DNA from: JBFXAF01 sp050184585
GTDB lineage: Bacteria; Pseudomonadota; Alphaproteobacteria; Rhizobiales; Rhizobiaceae
DNA: 64,000 nt
Direction: 5' to 3'
NCBI GenBank assembly: GCA_050184585.1
Contig: JBFXAF010000007.1
Location: forward strand, 1-64,000
A program made the translations under genes and the position numbers. The notes beneath the pieces are model-generated. The model saw only the letters and a list, made by a program, of their open reading frames with translations. It had not been told where the DNA came from and ran no database searches. This document shows positions 25,532 to 34,743 of the stretch, piece after piece. The stretch's first letter is position 1; each line of letters begins with the position of its first letter.

Positions 25532-27202
25532 TCAGAACAGGCCTTCGATATAGCCCTGGTCGTTGAGGAAGATCTTCTCCGACGACGGGGCCTTGGGCAG
25601 ACCCGGCATGGTCATGATCTCCCCGCAGATCGCCACCACGAAGCCGGCGCCGGCCGACAGCCTGACCTCGCGCACCGGCACGACATGGCCGGTCGGCGCG
25701 CCGCGCAGGTTGGGATCGGTCGAGAAGGAGTACTGGGTCTTGGCCATGCAGACCGGCAGGTGGCCGTAGCCCGCCTGCTCCCACTGGTGGAGCTGGTCGC
25801 GCACGGCCTTGTCGGCGATCGCCTCGGAGCCGCGATAGATGCGCTTGACGATCGTGTCGATCTTGTCGAACAGCTTCATCTCGTCGGGATAGAGCGGCGA
25901 GAACTGCGAGGACCCGCCCTCGGCGAGCTCGACCACCTTGTGGGCGAGCTCCTCGATGCCGGCCGAGCCCTTGGCCCAGTGCCTGCACAGGATCGCCTCG
26001 GCGCCCTGCGCCGCGACATAGTCCTTCATCGCGGCGATCTCGGCGTCGGTGTCGGAGACGAAGTGGTTCATGGCGACCACGACGGGCACGCCGAACTGCT
26101 TGACGTTCTCGATGTGGCGGCCGAGATTGGCGCAGCCCTTCCTGACCGCCTCGACATTCTCCTTGCCGAGGTCTTCCTTCTTCACCCCGCCATTCATCTT
26201 CATCGCCCGCACCGTCGCGACGATGACGGCGGCCGCCGGCTTCAGCCCGGCCTTGCGGCACTTGATGTCGAAGAACTTCTCCGCCCCGAGATCGGCGCCG
26301 AAGCCGGCCTCGGTCACCACATAGTCGGCGAGCTTGAGCGCCGTCGTGGTCGCCACTACCGAGTTGCAGCCATGCGCGATGTTGGCGAACGGGCCGCCAT
26401 GCACGAAGGCCGGGTTGTTCTCCAGCGTCTGCACGAGATTCGGCTGCATGGCGTCCTTCAGGAGCACCGCCATCGCCCCGTCGGCCTTCAAATCGCGCGC
26501 GAACACCGGGCTCTTGTCGCGGCGATAGGCCACGATGATGTCGCCGATGCGCTTCTGCAGGTCTTTCAGGTCGGTGGACAGGCACAGGATCGCCATCACC
26601 TCCGAGGCGACCGTGATGTCGAAGCCGGCCTCGCGCGGATAGCCGTTCGCCACCCCGCCCAGCGAGCAGATGATCTCGCGCAGCGCCCGGTCGTTCATGT
26701 CCATGACGCGGCGCCAGGCGACGCGGCGCGTGTCGATGCCGAGCTCGTTGCCCCAGTAGATGTGGTTGTCGATCAGCGCCGACAGCAGATTGTGCGCCGT
26801 GGTGATGGCGTGGAAGTCGCCGGTGAAGTGGAGGTTCATGTCCTCCATCGGCACAACCTGCGCGTAGCCGCCGCCGGCAGCGCCCCCCTTGACCCCGAAG
26901 TTCGGCCCGAGCGAGGCCTCGCGGATGCAGGTGATGGCCTTCTTGCCGATGCGGTTCAGCCCGTCGCCCAGGCCGACCGTCGTCGTCGTCTTGCCCTCGC
27001 CCGCCGGCGTCGGGTTGATCGCCGTCACCAGGATCAGCTTGCCGTCCCTGTCCTTGCGCTTCGAGGCGATGAACTCGGCCGAGATCTTCGCCTTGTCGTG
27101 CCCGTAGGGCAGGAGATGCTCCGACGGGATGCCCAGCCGGCCCCCGACCTCCATGATCGGCTGCTTCTTCGCAGCCCGCGCGATCTCGATGTCGGTCTTC
27201 AC
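25532..27202 (-). CDS. fhs: Formate-tetrahydrofolate ligase
   Basis: A 556-residue FTHFS, full length. Motifs are TAINPTPAGEGKTTTTVGL (ATP-binding loop), EASLGPNFGVKGGAAGGGYAQVVPMEDMNLHFTGDFHA and PGLPKAPSSEKI. It joins formate to THF with ATP, making 10-formyl-THF, and in methylotrophs it can also run in assimilation. Its position between two hydantoinase clusters and near the sox/glx operon suggests one-carbon coupling to those catabolic genes. It is transcribed alone on the minus strand. Confidence 0.97.
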   Translation of the reverse strand: MKTDIEIARAAKKQPIMEVGGRLGIPSEHLLPYGHDKAKISAEFIASKRKDRDGKLILVTAINPTPAGEGKTTTTVGLGDGLNRIGKKAITCIREASLGPNFGVKGGAAGGGYAQVVPMEDMNLHFTGDFHAITTAHNLLSALIDNHIYWGNELGIDTRRVAWRRVMDMNDRALREIICSLGGVANGYPREAGFDITVASEVMAILCLSTDLKDLQKRIGDIIVAYRRDKSPVFARDLKADGAMAVLLKDAMQPNLVQTLENNPAFVHGGPFANIAHGCNSVVATTTALKLADYVVTEAGFGADLGAEKFFDIKCRKAGLKPAAAVIVATVRAMKMNGGVKKEDLGKENVEAVRKGCANLGRHIENVKQFGVPVVVAMNHFVSDTDAEIAAMKDYVAAQGAEAILCRHWAKGSAGIEELAHKVVELAEGGSSQFSPLYPDEMKLFDKIDTIVKRIYRGSEAIADKAVRDQLHQWEQAGYGHLPVCMAKTQYSFSTDPNLRGAPTGHVVPVREVRLSAGAGFVVAICGEIMTMPGLPKAPSSEKIFLNDQGYIEGLF

Positions 27203-27471
27203 CCGCTGCCCTCATTCGAAAGAGTGTCGGCAGCGACGACACTAAGGAAGACCGAAGTCGGACGTCAACAGCAGGAAAAAAATATTCCCTAAAGGATAAT
27301 CGACGGTTCGCGCCGTCCCGCAACGCGTCGCCCTTTCGATCGATTGTCAAACAAAGGTTGATGTCGATTCAAACGTCGATGGCCTTCCGCCGACGCCGAC
27401 GATGCGGGTTCATGAGGGAAGCTGTCGGCGATACGCGGCAGCCTGGCGGACGACGCGCAAGGGAGCAGGCA

Positions 27472-28089
27472 ATGATCGACATACTTCCGCAGGAAACGGC
27501 GCTGCTGGTGATCGACCCGCAGAACGACTACTGCCATCCGGAGGGCATCCTGGCGATGAGCGGCGTCGACGTTTCAGTCTGGAACGAGACGACACCGAAG
27601 ATCGCCGAGTTGATCAAGGTCTGCCAGGCCGCCGGCATCCGTGACATCTGGACCCGCCACTACAATTACGCCGACGATCAGGGTCGTGCGCAGAAGCGCC
27701 TGAAGCCCCATACAGCCAAGCGGAAGACCGTCACCGCCCAGCCCGGCAGCTGGGGCAGCGAGTTCGTTGACGAACTGAAGCCCCTGATCGGTGAAAAGTC
27801 CAATGTCGTCGACAAGTACCGCTTCAGCGCATTCTACGGAACGACCCTCGAGACCCTGCTCGAGATCTTCGGGACGAAGCTCCTGATCATCTGCGGCGGC
27901 ACCACCAATGCCTGCGTCGACACCACGATCCGCGACGCCTACATCCGCAACTACGACATCGTCATCGTGGAGGATTGCATAGCCGGCATCCGCAAGGACT
28001 GGCACGAGATGGCGGTGCAGGTCTGGAAGCAGTATCTCGGTGAGATCGTGAAGCTCGACGACCTCCCCGGCTTGATCAAGAAGGCCTGA
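27472..28089 (+). CDS. Isochorismatase-family cysteine hydrolase (N-carbamoylsarcosine amidohydrolase-like)
   Basis: A 205-residue cysteine hydrolase. The triad is visible: Asp in LLVIDPQNDY, Lys in VVDKYRFSAFYGT, and Cys in GGTTNACVDTTIRDA, with the usual cis-peptide Gly-Gly-Thr-Thr. The branch with GxTTNxCVD includes N-carbamoylsarcosine amidohydrolase and ureidoacrylate hydrolase. It is directly upstream of a hydantoinase pair, whose product would be an N-carbamoyl amino acid, so carbamoyl removal is the likely role. GGGAG lies before ATG 27472. Exact substrate is inference. Confidence 0.85.
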   Translation: MIDILPQETALLVIDPQNDYCHPEGILAMSGVDVSVWNETTPKIAELIKVCQAAGIRDIWTRHYNYADDQGRAQKRLKPHTAKRKTVTAQPGSWGSEFVDELKPLIGEKSNVVDKYRFSAFYGTTLETLLEIFGTKLLIICGGTTNACVDTTIRDAYIRNYDIVIVEDCIAGIRKDWHEMAVQVWKQYLGEIVKLDDLPGLIKKA

Positions 28090-28102
28090 GGAGAGCGCTG
28101 CC

Positions 28103-30295
28103 ATGAACGCCGCTACCGGGACGAACGCCAGCCTCGACACCGGCCTCGATCCGGTAACCTTCCAGATACTACGCAGCCGCCTCATTGCCATCAACGAGGA
28201 ATCGGCCACGACCATGAAGCTGGTCTCGGGCTCGACCGTAGCCACCGAGGCCAACGATCTCAACACCGCGATCCTGACGCCTGAGGGCGATGTCGTCGCC
28301 GTCGCGCGCTTCTCGCTCGCCAAAGCGACGACCATGTCCCGTGTCGTCCAAGACATCATGGAGACGTATACCGACAATCCCGGAATTCGCGAGGGCGACG
28401 CATTCCTGTGCAATGATGTCTATCTCGGTGTGCAGCACCAGAACGACGTCGCGTTGGTGATGCCCTTCTTCGTCGACGGAGAACTGATCGGCTGGACCGG
28501 CGCGGAGCTTCACGTGCTCGACGTTGGCGGCCCGGTTCCCGGCAGCGCGCAGATCGGCGCCAAGGACATCTACGGCGAAGCGCCGATGGTGCCGACCGTC
28601 AAGATCGTCGAGAATTTCAGGATCAGGAAGGATATCGAGCGGCACTACCTGCGTCTGTCGCGGGTTCCCGAATCCGTCGCCCTCGACCTTCGGGCCAAGC
28701 TGTCTGCCTGCAACGTCGCCCGCGAGCGTCTCGGCAAACTGGTTGAGCGTTACGGACTGGAGAGCGTCAAGCTCGCAATGCGCGGTACGCTGGACTATGC
28801 GGAACGCAAGTTCCGCACCCTGCTCTCGGCGCTTCCCGACGGCACCTGGCGGCACGTCACCTACCTCGACTATTCGGGCGAGGTGTTCCCGATCCGCATC
28901 GCGATGACGAAGAAGAAGGACGAACTCACCTTCGACTTCACGGGGACGGCCAAGCAGGCGCCGGCAGTGATCAACTGCACGCGGGATTCGCTGGTCGCCG
29001 TCTCGCTCGGCTACGTCTGCATCAGCCTCGGCTGGGAGATTCCGTGGAGTCCGTCGGCGCTCGGACGCCTGGTCAACTACGTTACCGAGCCCGGCACCAT
29101 CGTCGACTGCACCTGGCCCGCGGGCTGCTCGAAGGCGACCACCAGCGTTTCCTGGTCCGTGGGCAAGGCAACCGGTCTCCTGATCGGACGCATGCTGGCC
29201 TGCAGCGACGACACACGCGCCAAGGCGATGGCGAGCTGGGTCGGCTCCATGACGGTGGAGGAACTGTTCGGCACCGGCGCCGACGGCAAGGTGTTCGGAG
29301 GCATCGTCATCGATACGATGGCCGGCGCGGGCGGGGCGCGCTCCCACACCGACGGCATCGATACGGGCGGCTATCTGGGCTCGATGGGCATGGCAATCGC
29401 CAATGTCGAATCCTACGAGACCGAGCATCCGATCCTCTATCTCTACCGGCATCAGCTTGAAGACGGCGGCGGCGCGGGCGCCAATCGCGGCGGCGTCAGC
29501 ATCAGGAAGGCCTACACTCCCCACGGCGTCGACGAGATATCGACCTTCGTGGCGCATTGCATGGGTGTCGAGATGCCGCTCTCGCCGGGCATATATGGAG
29601 GCTATCCCTCCGGAACGAACCAGCTTCGCATCAAGCGCTCGACCAACATTCAGGACCTCTTCGCCCGCGGCGCGGTTCCCAACGATGCGGGAACGATAGA
29701 CGCCGAGACCGAAACGCTGCAGGGGATATCGCGGAGCTACCTGCGCAAGGGCGACGTATTCGTCGGCGCGACGATGGGGGCAGGCGGCTACGGCGATCCG
29801 CTCGACCGGGACCCCGCGCGCGTTTGGCGCGACTTCGAAGCGGGACTGGTCTCGCGGGAGATGGCGCGCGATCTCTACGGCGTCGCCATCGGCGACAACG
29901 GTGTCGAGGCCGAGCGCACGAAGACGACACGCGCCGGTATCCGCAAGCGGCGGCTCGCCGAGGCATCGCCGGCCAAGGCAGCGCCGAAGGTCGCTGGCGA
30001 CATGAAGATCAAGCTCAGGATCGGGCAGCGGCTGACGCTGGTCGAGAGCGGCGGCTCGCAGTTCATCGGCTGCGGTTGCGGGCGCCTCTTGTCGCATGCC
30101 TCGGAGAACTACAAGACTTGCGCGGCCGAAGCCCGGCGCCCCCTGAGTGCGGGGGGCCGACAGACCGATCCTTTCAGGATGGGGCACGACCGCTTCGAGA
30201 TCCGCGAGTACTACTGCCCTGAATGCGCGTCGCTGCTCGAGGTCGACATGGTCGAGAAATCCGAACCGGTCGTCTGGGATTTCGAACTCGCGTGA
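28103..30295 (+). CDS. hyuB: Hydantoinase B/acetone carboxylase alpha-type protein fused to a C-terminal cysteine domain
   Basis: A 730-residue HyuB protein. Residues 1-610 match the family (DPVTFQILRSRLIAINEESATTMKLVSGST, REGDAFLCNDVYLGVQHQNDVALVMPF, GAGGYGDPLDRDPARV). Residues about 625-730 are an extra domain with Cys pairs (FIGCGCGRLL, YYCPECASLLEVDMV) resembling the gamma subunit of acetone carboxylase (AcxC), which binds zinc. The usual HyuB ends without it. The following gene is HyuA, overlapping context as in acxABC operons (A=HyuA-like, B=HyuB-like, C=gamma). Both ring opening and carboxylation are possible roles. Confidence 0.87.
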   Translation: MNAATGTNASLDTGLDPVTFQILRSRLIAINEESATTMKLVSGSTVATEANDLNTAILTPEGDVVAVARFSLAKATTMSRVVQDIMETYTDNPGIREGDAFLCNDVYLGVQHQNDVALVMPFFVDGELIGWTGAELHVLDVGGPVPGSAQIGAKDIYGEAPMVPTVKIVENFRIRKDIERHYLRLSRVPESVALDLRAKLSACNVARERLGKLVERYGLESVKLAMRGTLDYAERKFRTLLSALPDGTWRHVTYLDYSGEVFPIRIAMTKKKDELTFDFTGTAKQAPAVINCTRDSLVAVSLGYVCISLGWEIPWSPSALGRLVNYVTEPGTIVDCTWPAGCSKATTSVSWSVGKATGLLIGRMLACSDDTRAKAMASWVGSMTVEELFGTGADGKVFGGIVIDTMAGAGGARSHTDGIDTGGYLGSMGMAIANVESYETEHPILYLYRHQLEDGGGAGANRGGVSIRKAYTPHGVDEISTFVAHCMGVEMPLSPGIYGGYPSGTNQLRIKRSTNIQDLFARGAVPNDAGTIDAETETLQGISRSYLRKGDVFVGATMGAGGYGDPLDRDPARVWRDFEAGLVSREMARDLYGVAIGDNGVEAERTKTTRAGIRKRRLAEASPAKAAPKVAGDMKIKLRIGQRLTLVESGGSQFIGCGCGRLLSHASENYKTCAAEARRPLSAGGRQTDPFRMGHDRFEIREYYCPECASLLEVDMVEKSEPVVWDFELA

Positions 30296-30316
30296 AAGCC
30301 ATCATTGGAGGCCGAC

Positions 30317-32422
30317 GTGGAACAGACATATGTCATCGGTGTCGATTCGGGTGGCACGTTCACCGACTGCGTGGCGATTGCCAGCGACGGGTCGGTCGCG
30401 CGCGCCAAGGCGCCCTCGACCCCCTCGGATTTCTCGATCGGGGTGATTGATTCCGTCAAGCGGGTCGCCGAGGAACTCGACGCGGACTACCACGAGCTTC
30501 TCGAGCGCTGCGTGCTCTTCGCGCACGGCACCACGGTGGCGACGAACGCACTGCTGACGCGAAACGGCAGCAAGACCGGCTATCTCACAACCAGGGGACA
30601 CGAGGACGCGATCATCATAGGCAGGACCTTCCAGAAGGTCGCCGGGCTGACGGAGTTCGAACTGGCTGATGTCGCGAACCTGAGCAAGGCATCGCCGATC
30701 GTCCCGCGCAGCCTGATCCACGGCGTCAACGAGCGCATCGACAAGAACGGCAAGATCATCACACCGCTGGATCTCGATTCCGCTCGTCGTGGCCTCGATA
30801 TCCTCGTGGCCGAAGGGGTGACGTCGATCGCGGTCTGCCTCCTGTGGTCCTTCATCCGGCCGGACCACGAGCTGGCCATCAAGGAACTGATCGAAACGGA
30901 GTATCCGCAGTTCGTGGCCTCCTATTCCCACGAGATCGCGCCTGTCATCAAGGAGTACGAGCGCGGCGCCTCGACCGTGGTCAATGCCTATCTCACCCGC
31001 AACGTCTCATCCTACCTCGGCAAATTGCGGGCCGATCTCGCCGAGGATGGGCTGAAGTCGAATGCCGTCGTCATGCAGTCCTCGGGCGGGGTCATGGCGA
31101 TCGAGGGAGCGAGCACGAGGCCGGTGCGACTTCTCACCTCGGGCCCGGCCGGCGGCGTGGTCGGCGCGAAGTACGTCGGCGACATGCTCGGCTACCGCAA
31201 CATCGTCACGACGGATGTGGGCGGCACCAGCTTCGACGTCGGTCTTGTCGTCGAGGGCGAGGCGCAGTTCACCAACATAGCAATCTTCGACAAATATGAG
31301 ATCGCCATGCCGGTGATCGACGTGGCGACCATCGGCGCTGGCGGCGGCAGCATCGGCTGGCTGGAGCCGGACACCGGAATCCTGCGCGTGGGGCCGCAGA
31401 GCGCCGGCGCCGAACCAGGCCCGGCCTGCTATGACATGGGGGGCACGCAGCCGACCGTCACCGACGCCAACGTGGTGCTCGGCCGCATCAACCCGGACTA
31501 CTTCCTCGGCGGCCGGCGCAAGCTCGACAGCAAGGCTTCCTGGCGGGCCTTCGAGCCTCTGGCCGCCTCGCTCGGGATGAGTGTTCCCCAGGTTGCCTCG
31601 GGCGTGATCGACATCGCCGATGAGCACATGGCCGATCTGGTGCGCCGGGTTACGATCGAGCGTGGCTGCGATCCGCGCGACTTCGTGCTCTTCGCCTTCG
31701 GTGGCGCGGGGCCGATGCACGCCGCCGCCTACGCTCCAGCCGCCGGCTGCAATTCGGTGCTGATGCCGAAGGAGGCCTCGGAATTTTCCGCCTTCGGAAT
31801 CGCCGGCTCCGACGTCATGGTGGTCGAGGAACTCTCGAACCCGAAGACAGCCCCATTCGACCCCAAGGACTTCAACCGCTTCTTCGAGCAGCTCGACGAC
31901 GCGGCCACGCAGAGCTTGCGGCAGAACGGCGTGCCGATCGACCGCATCGAGCTGAAGCGGTTCGTGCGGCTCCGCTATCGAGGTCAGGTCCATGAGGTCG
32001 AGACGCCGATCGCGTCTGGCAAGATAGGCCAAGCCGAAATAGCGGAGATGCTGGAGAATTTCGAACGCATCTACGAGCGCAAGTACGGCCATGGCACGGC
32101 GACGTCGAACGTTACGATGTACGCCATTACCTTCCGCGTGCACGGCTTCGGCCTCCTGGTCCGCCCGGAGCTCGTGAAGCAGCCGCTTGGAGAACCAGAT
32201 GCGTCGGCAGCCATCAAGACGCATCGCGACGTCTATTACCGCAGCGTCGGCGACTTTACCAAGACGCCGATCTACGACGGCGAGCTGTTACGGCCGGGTC
32301 ATCGCTTCGAGGGGCCGGCCATCATCGAGTCGGTGGACACCACCGCGGTCATCCATCCCGGCCAGGATGTCAGCGTAGACGCCTACGGTAACATCTTCGT
32401 CGACCATGGGGATGCCGCGTGA
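30317..32422 (+). CDS. hyuA: Hydantoinase A/acetone carboxylase beta-type ATPase subunit
   Basis: A 701-residue ASKHA protein: VIGVDSGGTFTDCVAIASDG, FAHGTTVATNALLTRNGSKTGYLTTRGHEDAIIIGR, SGPAGGVVGAKYVGDM, TDVGGTSFDVGLVVEGE, TIGAGGGSIGWLEPDTG. It activates substrate with ATP for the partner B subunit. GTG at 30317 is taken as start because GGAGG lies 5 nt upstream; the in-frame TTG at 30305 precedes that motif. It is last in the plus-strand unit isochorismatase-like gene, hyuB, hyuA. The substrate is not identified. Confidence 0.9.
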   Translation: MEQTYVIGVDSGGTFTDCVAIASDGSVARAKAPSTPSDFSIGVIDSVKRVAEELDADYHELLERCVLFAHGTTVATNALLTRNGSKTGYLTTRGHEDAIIIGRTFQKVAGLTEFELADVANLSKASPIVPRSLIHGVNERIDKNGKIITPLDLDSARRGLDILVAEGVTSIAVCLLWSFIRPDHELAIKELIETEYPQFVASYSHEIAPVIKEYERGASTVVNAYLTRNVSSYLGKLRADLAEDGLKSNAVVMQSSGGVMAIEGASTRPVRLLTSGPAGGVVGAKYVGDMLGYRNIVTTDVGGTSFDVGLVVEGEAQFTNIAIFDKYEIAMPVIDVATIGAGGGSIGWLEPDTGILRVGPQSAGAEPGPACYDMGGTQPTVTDANVVLGRINPDYFLGGRRKLDSKASWRAFEPLAASLGMSVPQVASGVIDIADEHMADLVRRVTIERGCDPRDFVLFAFGGAGPMHAAAYAPAAGCNSVLMPKEASEFSAFGIAGSDVMVVEELSNPKTAPFDPKDFNRFFEQLDDAATQSLRQNGVPIDRIELKRFVRLRYRGQVHEVETPIASGKIGQAEIAEMLENFERIYERKYGHGTATSNVTMYAITFRVHGFGLLVRPELVKQPLGEPDASAAIKTHRDVYYRSVGDFTKTPIYDGELLRPGHRFEGPAIIESVDTTAVIHPGQDVSVDAYGNIFVDHGDAA

Positions 32423-32439
32423 ACGGCAGCCCGTGAGGT

Positions 32440-33375
32440 CTAGCGAGAGCGGCGCTCCGTAGTCTGCGACGGCGTCCGCAACGCTTCGCTCACGTAGTTG
32501 ATGAAGACCTTGGCGCGTCGGGTCTGCGAACGGCGGCTGCTGTAGTAGACGTAGTAGAAGTCGCTCCGCGACACGAACTGCGGAAGGATGTGGACGAGCT
32601 GCCCGGACGCCAGCAACGGGCGGGCGAAGAAGTCGTCGAGGCGGACGATCCCCATTCCCATGACTGCCGCATCGCGCGAGGCTTCCTGCGTGTTGACGAT
32701 CAGCGTCGGCTCTATGTCGACGCTGATCTTGGCGTCGCCGGAGGTGAAGTCCCAGGAGATCAGCCGGCCCGTCGTCGGGTTCCTGTAGCCGATGCAGCGA
32801 TGGGCGCGCAGATCCTCCGGAGACACGGGCGTCGAGCGGAGCGCGAGATAGGCGGGCGACGCGTAGATCTTGAAGACCATCCGGGCAAGCCGCTTCGCGA
32901 TAAGGTTGCCCTGCTCGACGCTGCCGCTCCGAATTCCAAGGTCGAACTTGCCGAGCGCCAGGTCGCCCGCCTGATTCTCGAAATCCATCTCGACCGTTAT
33001 GTCGGGATAGCGCCTCGAGAACTCGGGGATCAGCGGCATGATTACCTGAAGGCCGAAGGCGCGCTGGACGACCATGCGCAATGGTCCGGCGAGCGTGTCC
33101 CGCCGCTGCGACAACTCAAGGGAGGCCTGGTCGATCTCGTCGAGCGCGTGCCGGTAACGCTCGAACAGGAAGCGGCCGTCTTCGGTCAGCGTCATCCCGC
33201 GCGTCGAGCGGTTGAACAGTCGGACCGACAGCGACTTCTCCAGCCGCTGCACGTTCTTGCTGATCGCCGCGGAGGTGACGCCGAGCGCGGCGGCGGCCTT
33301 GGCGAAGCTCCCGGTCTCGCCAGCCTTCACGAAAGACAGCATTCCCCGCAGCGTTTCTCCGGGCCTTTCAATCAT
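32440..33375 (-). CDS. LysR-family transcriptional regulator
   Basis: A 311-residue LysR protein with the N-terminal winged helix MLSFVKAGETGSFAKAAAALGVTSAAISKNVQRLEKSLSVRLFNRSTRGMTLTEDGRFLFERY and the CrgA-type effector domain (LRMVVQRAFGLQVIMPLIPEFSRRYPDITVEMDF). It is divergent from the ABC substrate-binding protein gene over a 267-bp region, so it may control that gene or itself. The 3' end lies 17 bp from the convergent hyuA stop. Confidence 0.9.
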   Translation of the reverse strand: MIERPGETLRGMLSFVKAGETGSFAKAAAALGVTSAAISKNVQRLEKSLSVRLFNRSTRGMTLTEDGRFLFERYRHALDEIDQASLELSQRRDTLAGPLRMVVQRAFGLQVIMPLIPEFSRRYPDITVEMDFENQAGDLALGKFDLGIRSGSVEQGNLIAKRLARMVFKIYASPAYLALRSTPVSPEDLRAHRCIGYRNPTTGRLISWDFTSGDAKISVDIEPTLIVNTQEASRDAAVMGMGIVRLDDFFARPLLASGQLVHILPQFVSRSDFYYVYYSSRRSQTRRAKVFINYVSEALRTPSQTTERRSR

Positions 33376-33570
33376 CGGAATAAGTCCGGTTTCATGCGCC
33401 GCGAGCCTTGCCAGTCAGGAACGCAACCATCGCCATCCGCGGCTTCGAGGGCAAGTCCGGCGCGCGGCACGGCCAGGGTCGGACATGAAGAGAGTGAAGG
33501 TCCGGGCGCGGGAGGACAGGCCTGCGACTGACTTGGCTTTTGCCTCGAAGCTTGTTGACAAGTCAAGTCG

Positions 33571-33589
33571 TGATCACATATCGTAATCA
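33571..33589. promoter_or_regulatory. 19-bp dyad operator, site 1 (ABC binding-protein gene)
   Basis: TGATCAC-ATATC-GTAATCA (7-5-7 dyad, 6 of 7 positions symmetric) ends 53 bp before the start of the ABC binding-protein gene. Three other sites with the same geometry occur at 45247, 52102 and 53657. The 13-mer GTGATCACATATC at 33570 is repeated exactly at 45259. Confidence 0.6.
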
Positions 33590-33642
33590 AAGCCGGCCGA
33601 GGCAAAAGTCCAGCCGGCCCTGAACGGGTGGAGGACAGGAGA

Positions 33643-34614
33643 ATGAAGCGCTGGGTTTTGAAGACTGCCTCGACGCTAGTCTGCACGGCGTTCGCCTTCG
33701 GCGCGTCGGCTGCCGACGATGTTAAGGTCCGCTTCTCTTGGAAGCTGAAAGCCGAATACGCCCAGTTCTACCTGGGCCAGCAGAGTGGCCTATACGAAGC
33801 GGAAGGAATAGCCCCAACATTTGGTGAGGGAGCTGGCGCACAGGCGGCGGTGGCTTCGCTGATCCAGGGCCAGGAGGACATCGCGGTCATTCCTGGCGTG
33901 TTTGCGCTGACGGCGATCCAGAAGGACATGCCGATCAAGATCATCGCGCTCTATCAGCCTGTCGTCCCGCTGGTCATCCTCTCGCATCCGGAGGCGCCGG
34001 TCGCTGCGCCAAAGGACATGGAGGGCAAGTCGATCGCGAGCTGCACCGGCGACACCGCCGGCGAGTATCTGTCGGTCTTCTGCCAGAAGAACGGCATCGA
34101 CTGCGGCAAGATCACCGTCGTCCGCATGGATTGCGGCGCGCGTATTCCGCAGTTCACCCAGAAGGGCGTCGACATGGTGTCGACCTATCTCAACATCGAC
34201 GTCCCGGTACTGAAGGAACGTCTCGGCGTCTCCTTTCCGCTGATGACAATGGCCGACTACGGCATGAAGGTGCCCGGCCTGGCGCTGGTCGCCAGCGACG
34301 CGGCCATCGCCGCCAAGCCAGACGTGCTCAAGCGGTTCCTCAAGGCCACCTCCGGTGCGGTGCAGGCCATGAGCGCCGATCCGCAGGCCGCAACCGATGC
34401 CCTCAAGGCCATATGGTCTCCGGCGCCGAGTGACGCGGTCGCCCTGGAGCAGGTCCAGGCGACGGTGGCGACTTTCGTGGCCAAGGAAGGCCATCCGGTC
34501 GGCTGGGTCGACGAGGCCGATATTGCGGAGGCGCTTGCCCTCCTCTCCACCGAGTCTTCGTTCGGGACTGCGAAGGATCCGAAGGCGTTCTATACGAACG
34601 AACTGTTTGAATAG
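33643..34614 (+). CDS. ABC transporter periplasmic substrate-binding protein (NMT1/SsuA-like)
   Basis: A 323-residue secreted protein with a signal peptide ending AFAFGASAAD. NMT1/THI5-like features: VRFSWKLKAEYAQFYLGQQSGLYEAEGIAPTFGEGAGAQAAVASLIQGQEDIAVIP, then LVILSHPEAPVAAPKDMEGKSIAS. It carries three cysteines in CTGDTAGEYLSVFCQKNGIDCG. The cognate permease and ATPase are not adjacent; they are likely the genes at 53850-55522, which share the 19-bp dyad. AGGAGA precedes ATG 33643. Substrate unknown. Confidence 0.85.
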   Translation: MKRWVLKTASTLVCTAFAFGASAADDVKVRFSWKLKAEYAQFYLGQQSGLYEAEGIAPTFGEGAGAQAAVASLIQGQEDIAVIPGVFALTAIQKDMPIKIIALYQPVVPLVILSHPEAPVAAPKDMEGKSIASCTGDTAGEYLSVFCQKNGIDCGKITVVRMDCGARIPQFTQKGVDMVSTYLNIDVPVLKERLGVSFPLMTMADYGMKVPGLALVASDAAIAAKPDVLKRFLKATSGAVQAMSADPQAATDALKAIWSPAPSDAVALEQVQATVATFVAKEGHPVGWVDEADIAEALALLSTESSFGTAKDPKAFYTNELFE

Positions 34615-34655
34615 CGCTCAATGGCTCACCGGCGTCGCCGCCGGGCCACCGTCCA

Positions 34656-34697
34656 ATCGCAAGAATGGGAGGGAGAAGTCCCTCCCATTCTTGCGAT
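34656..34697. terminator. 18-bp perfect hairpin between convergent genes
   Basis: ATCGCAAGAATGGGAGGG pairs perfectly with CCCTCCCATTCTTGCGAT over a 6-nt loop. It sits between the ABC binding-protein gene (plus) and soxG (minus). No T tract follows on either strand, so bidirectional transcript-end stabilisation is more likely than a classic intrinsic terminator. Confidence 0.7.
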
Positions 34698-34743
34698 CGG
34701 TGTGATCGCTCGCGCATTTCGCGAGCGGCGAAGGCGGGATCGT

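Noticed and set aside
27472..28089. True isochorismatase for siderophore synthesis
   Set aside because: Adjacent genes are hydantoinases, with no siderophore genes; the carbamoyl-amidohydrolase branch fits better.
34656..34697. Hairpin as a classic intrinsic terminator
   Set aside because: The stem is perfect but no T tract follows on either strand.
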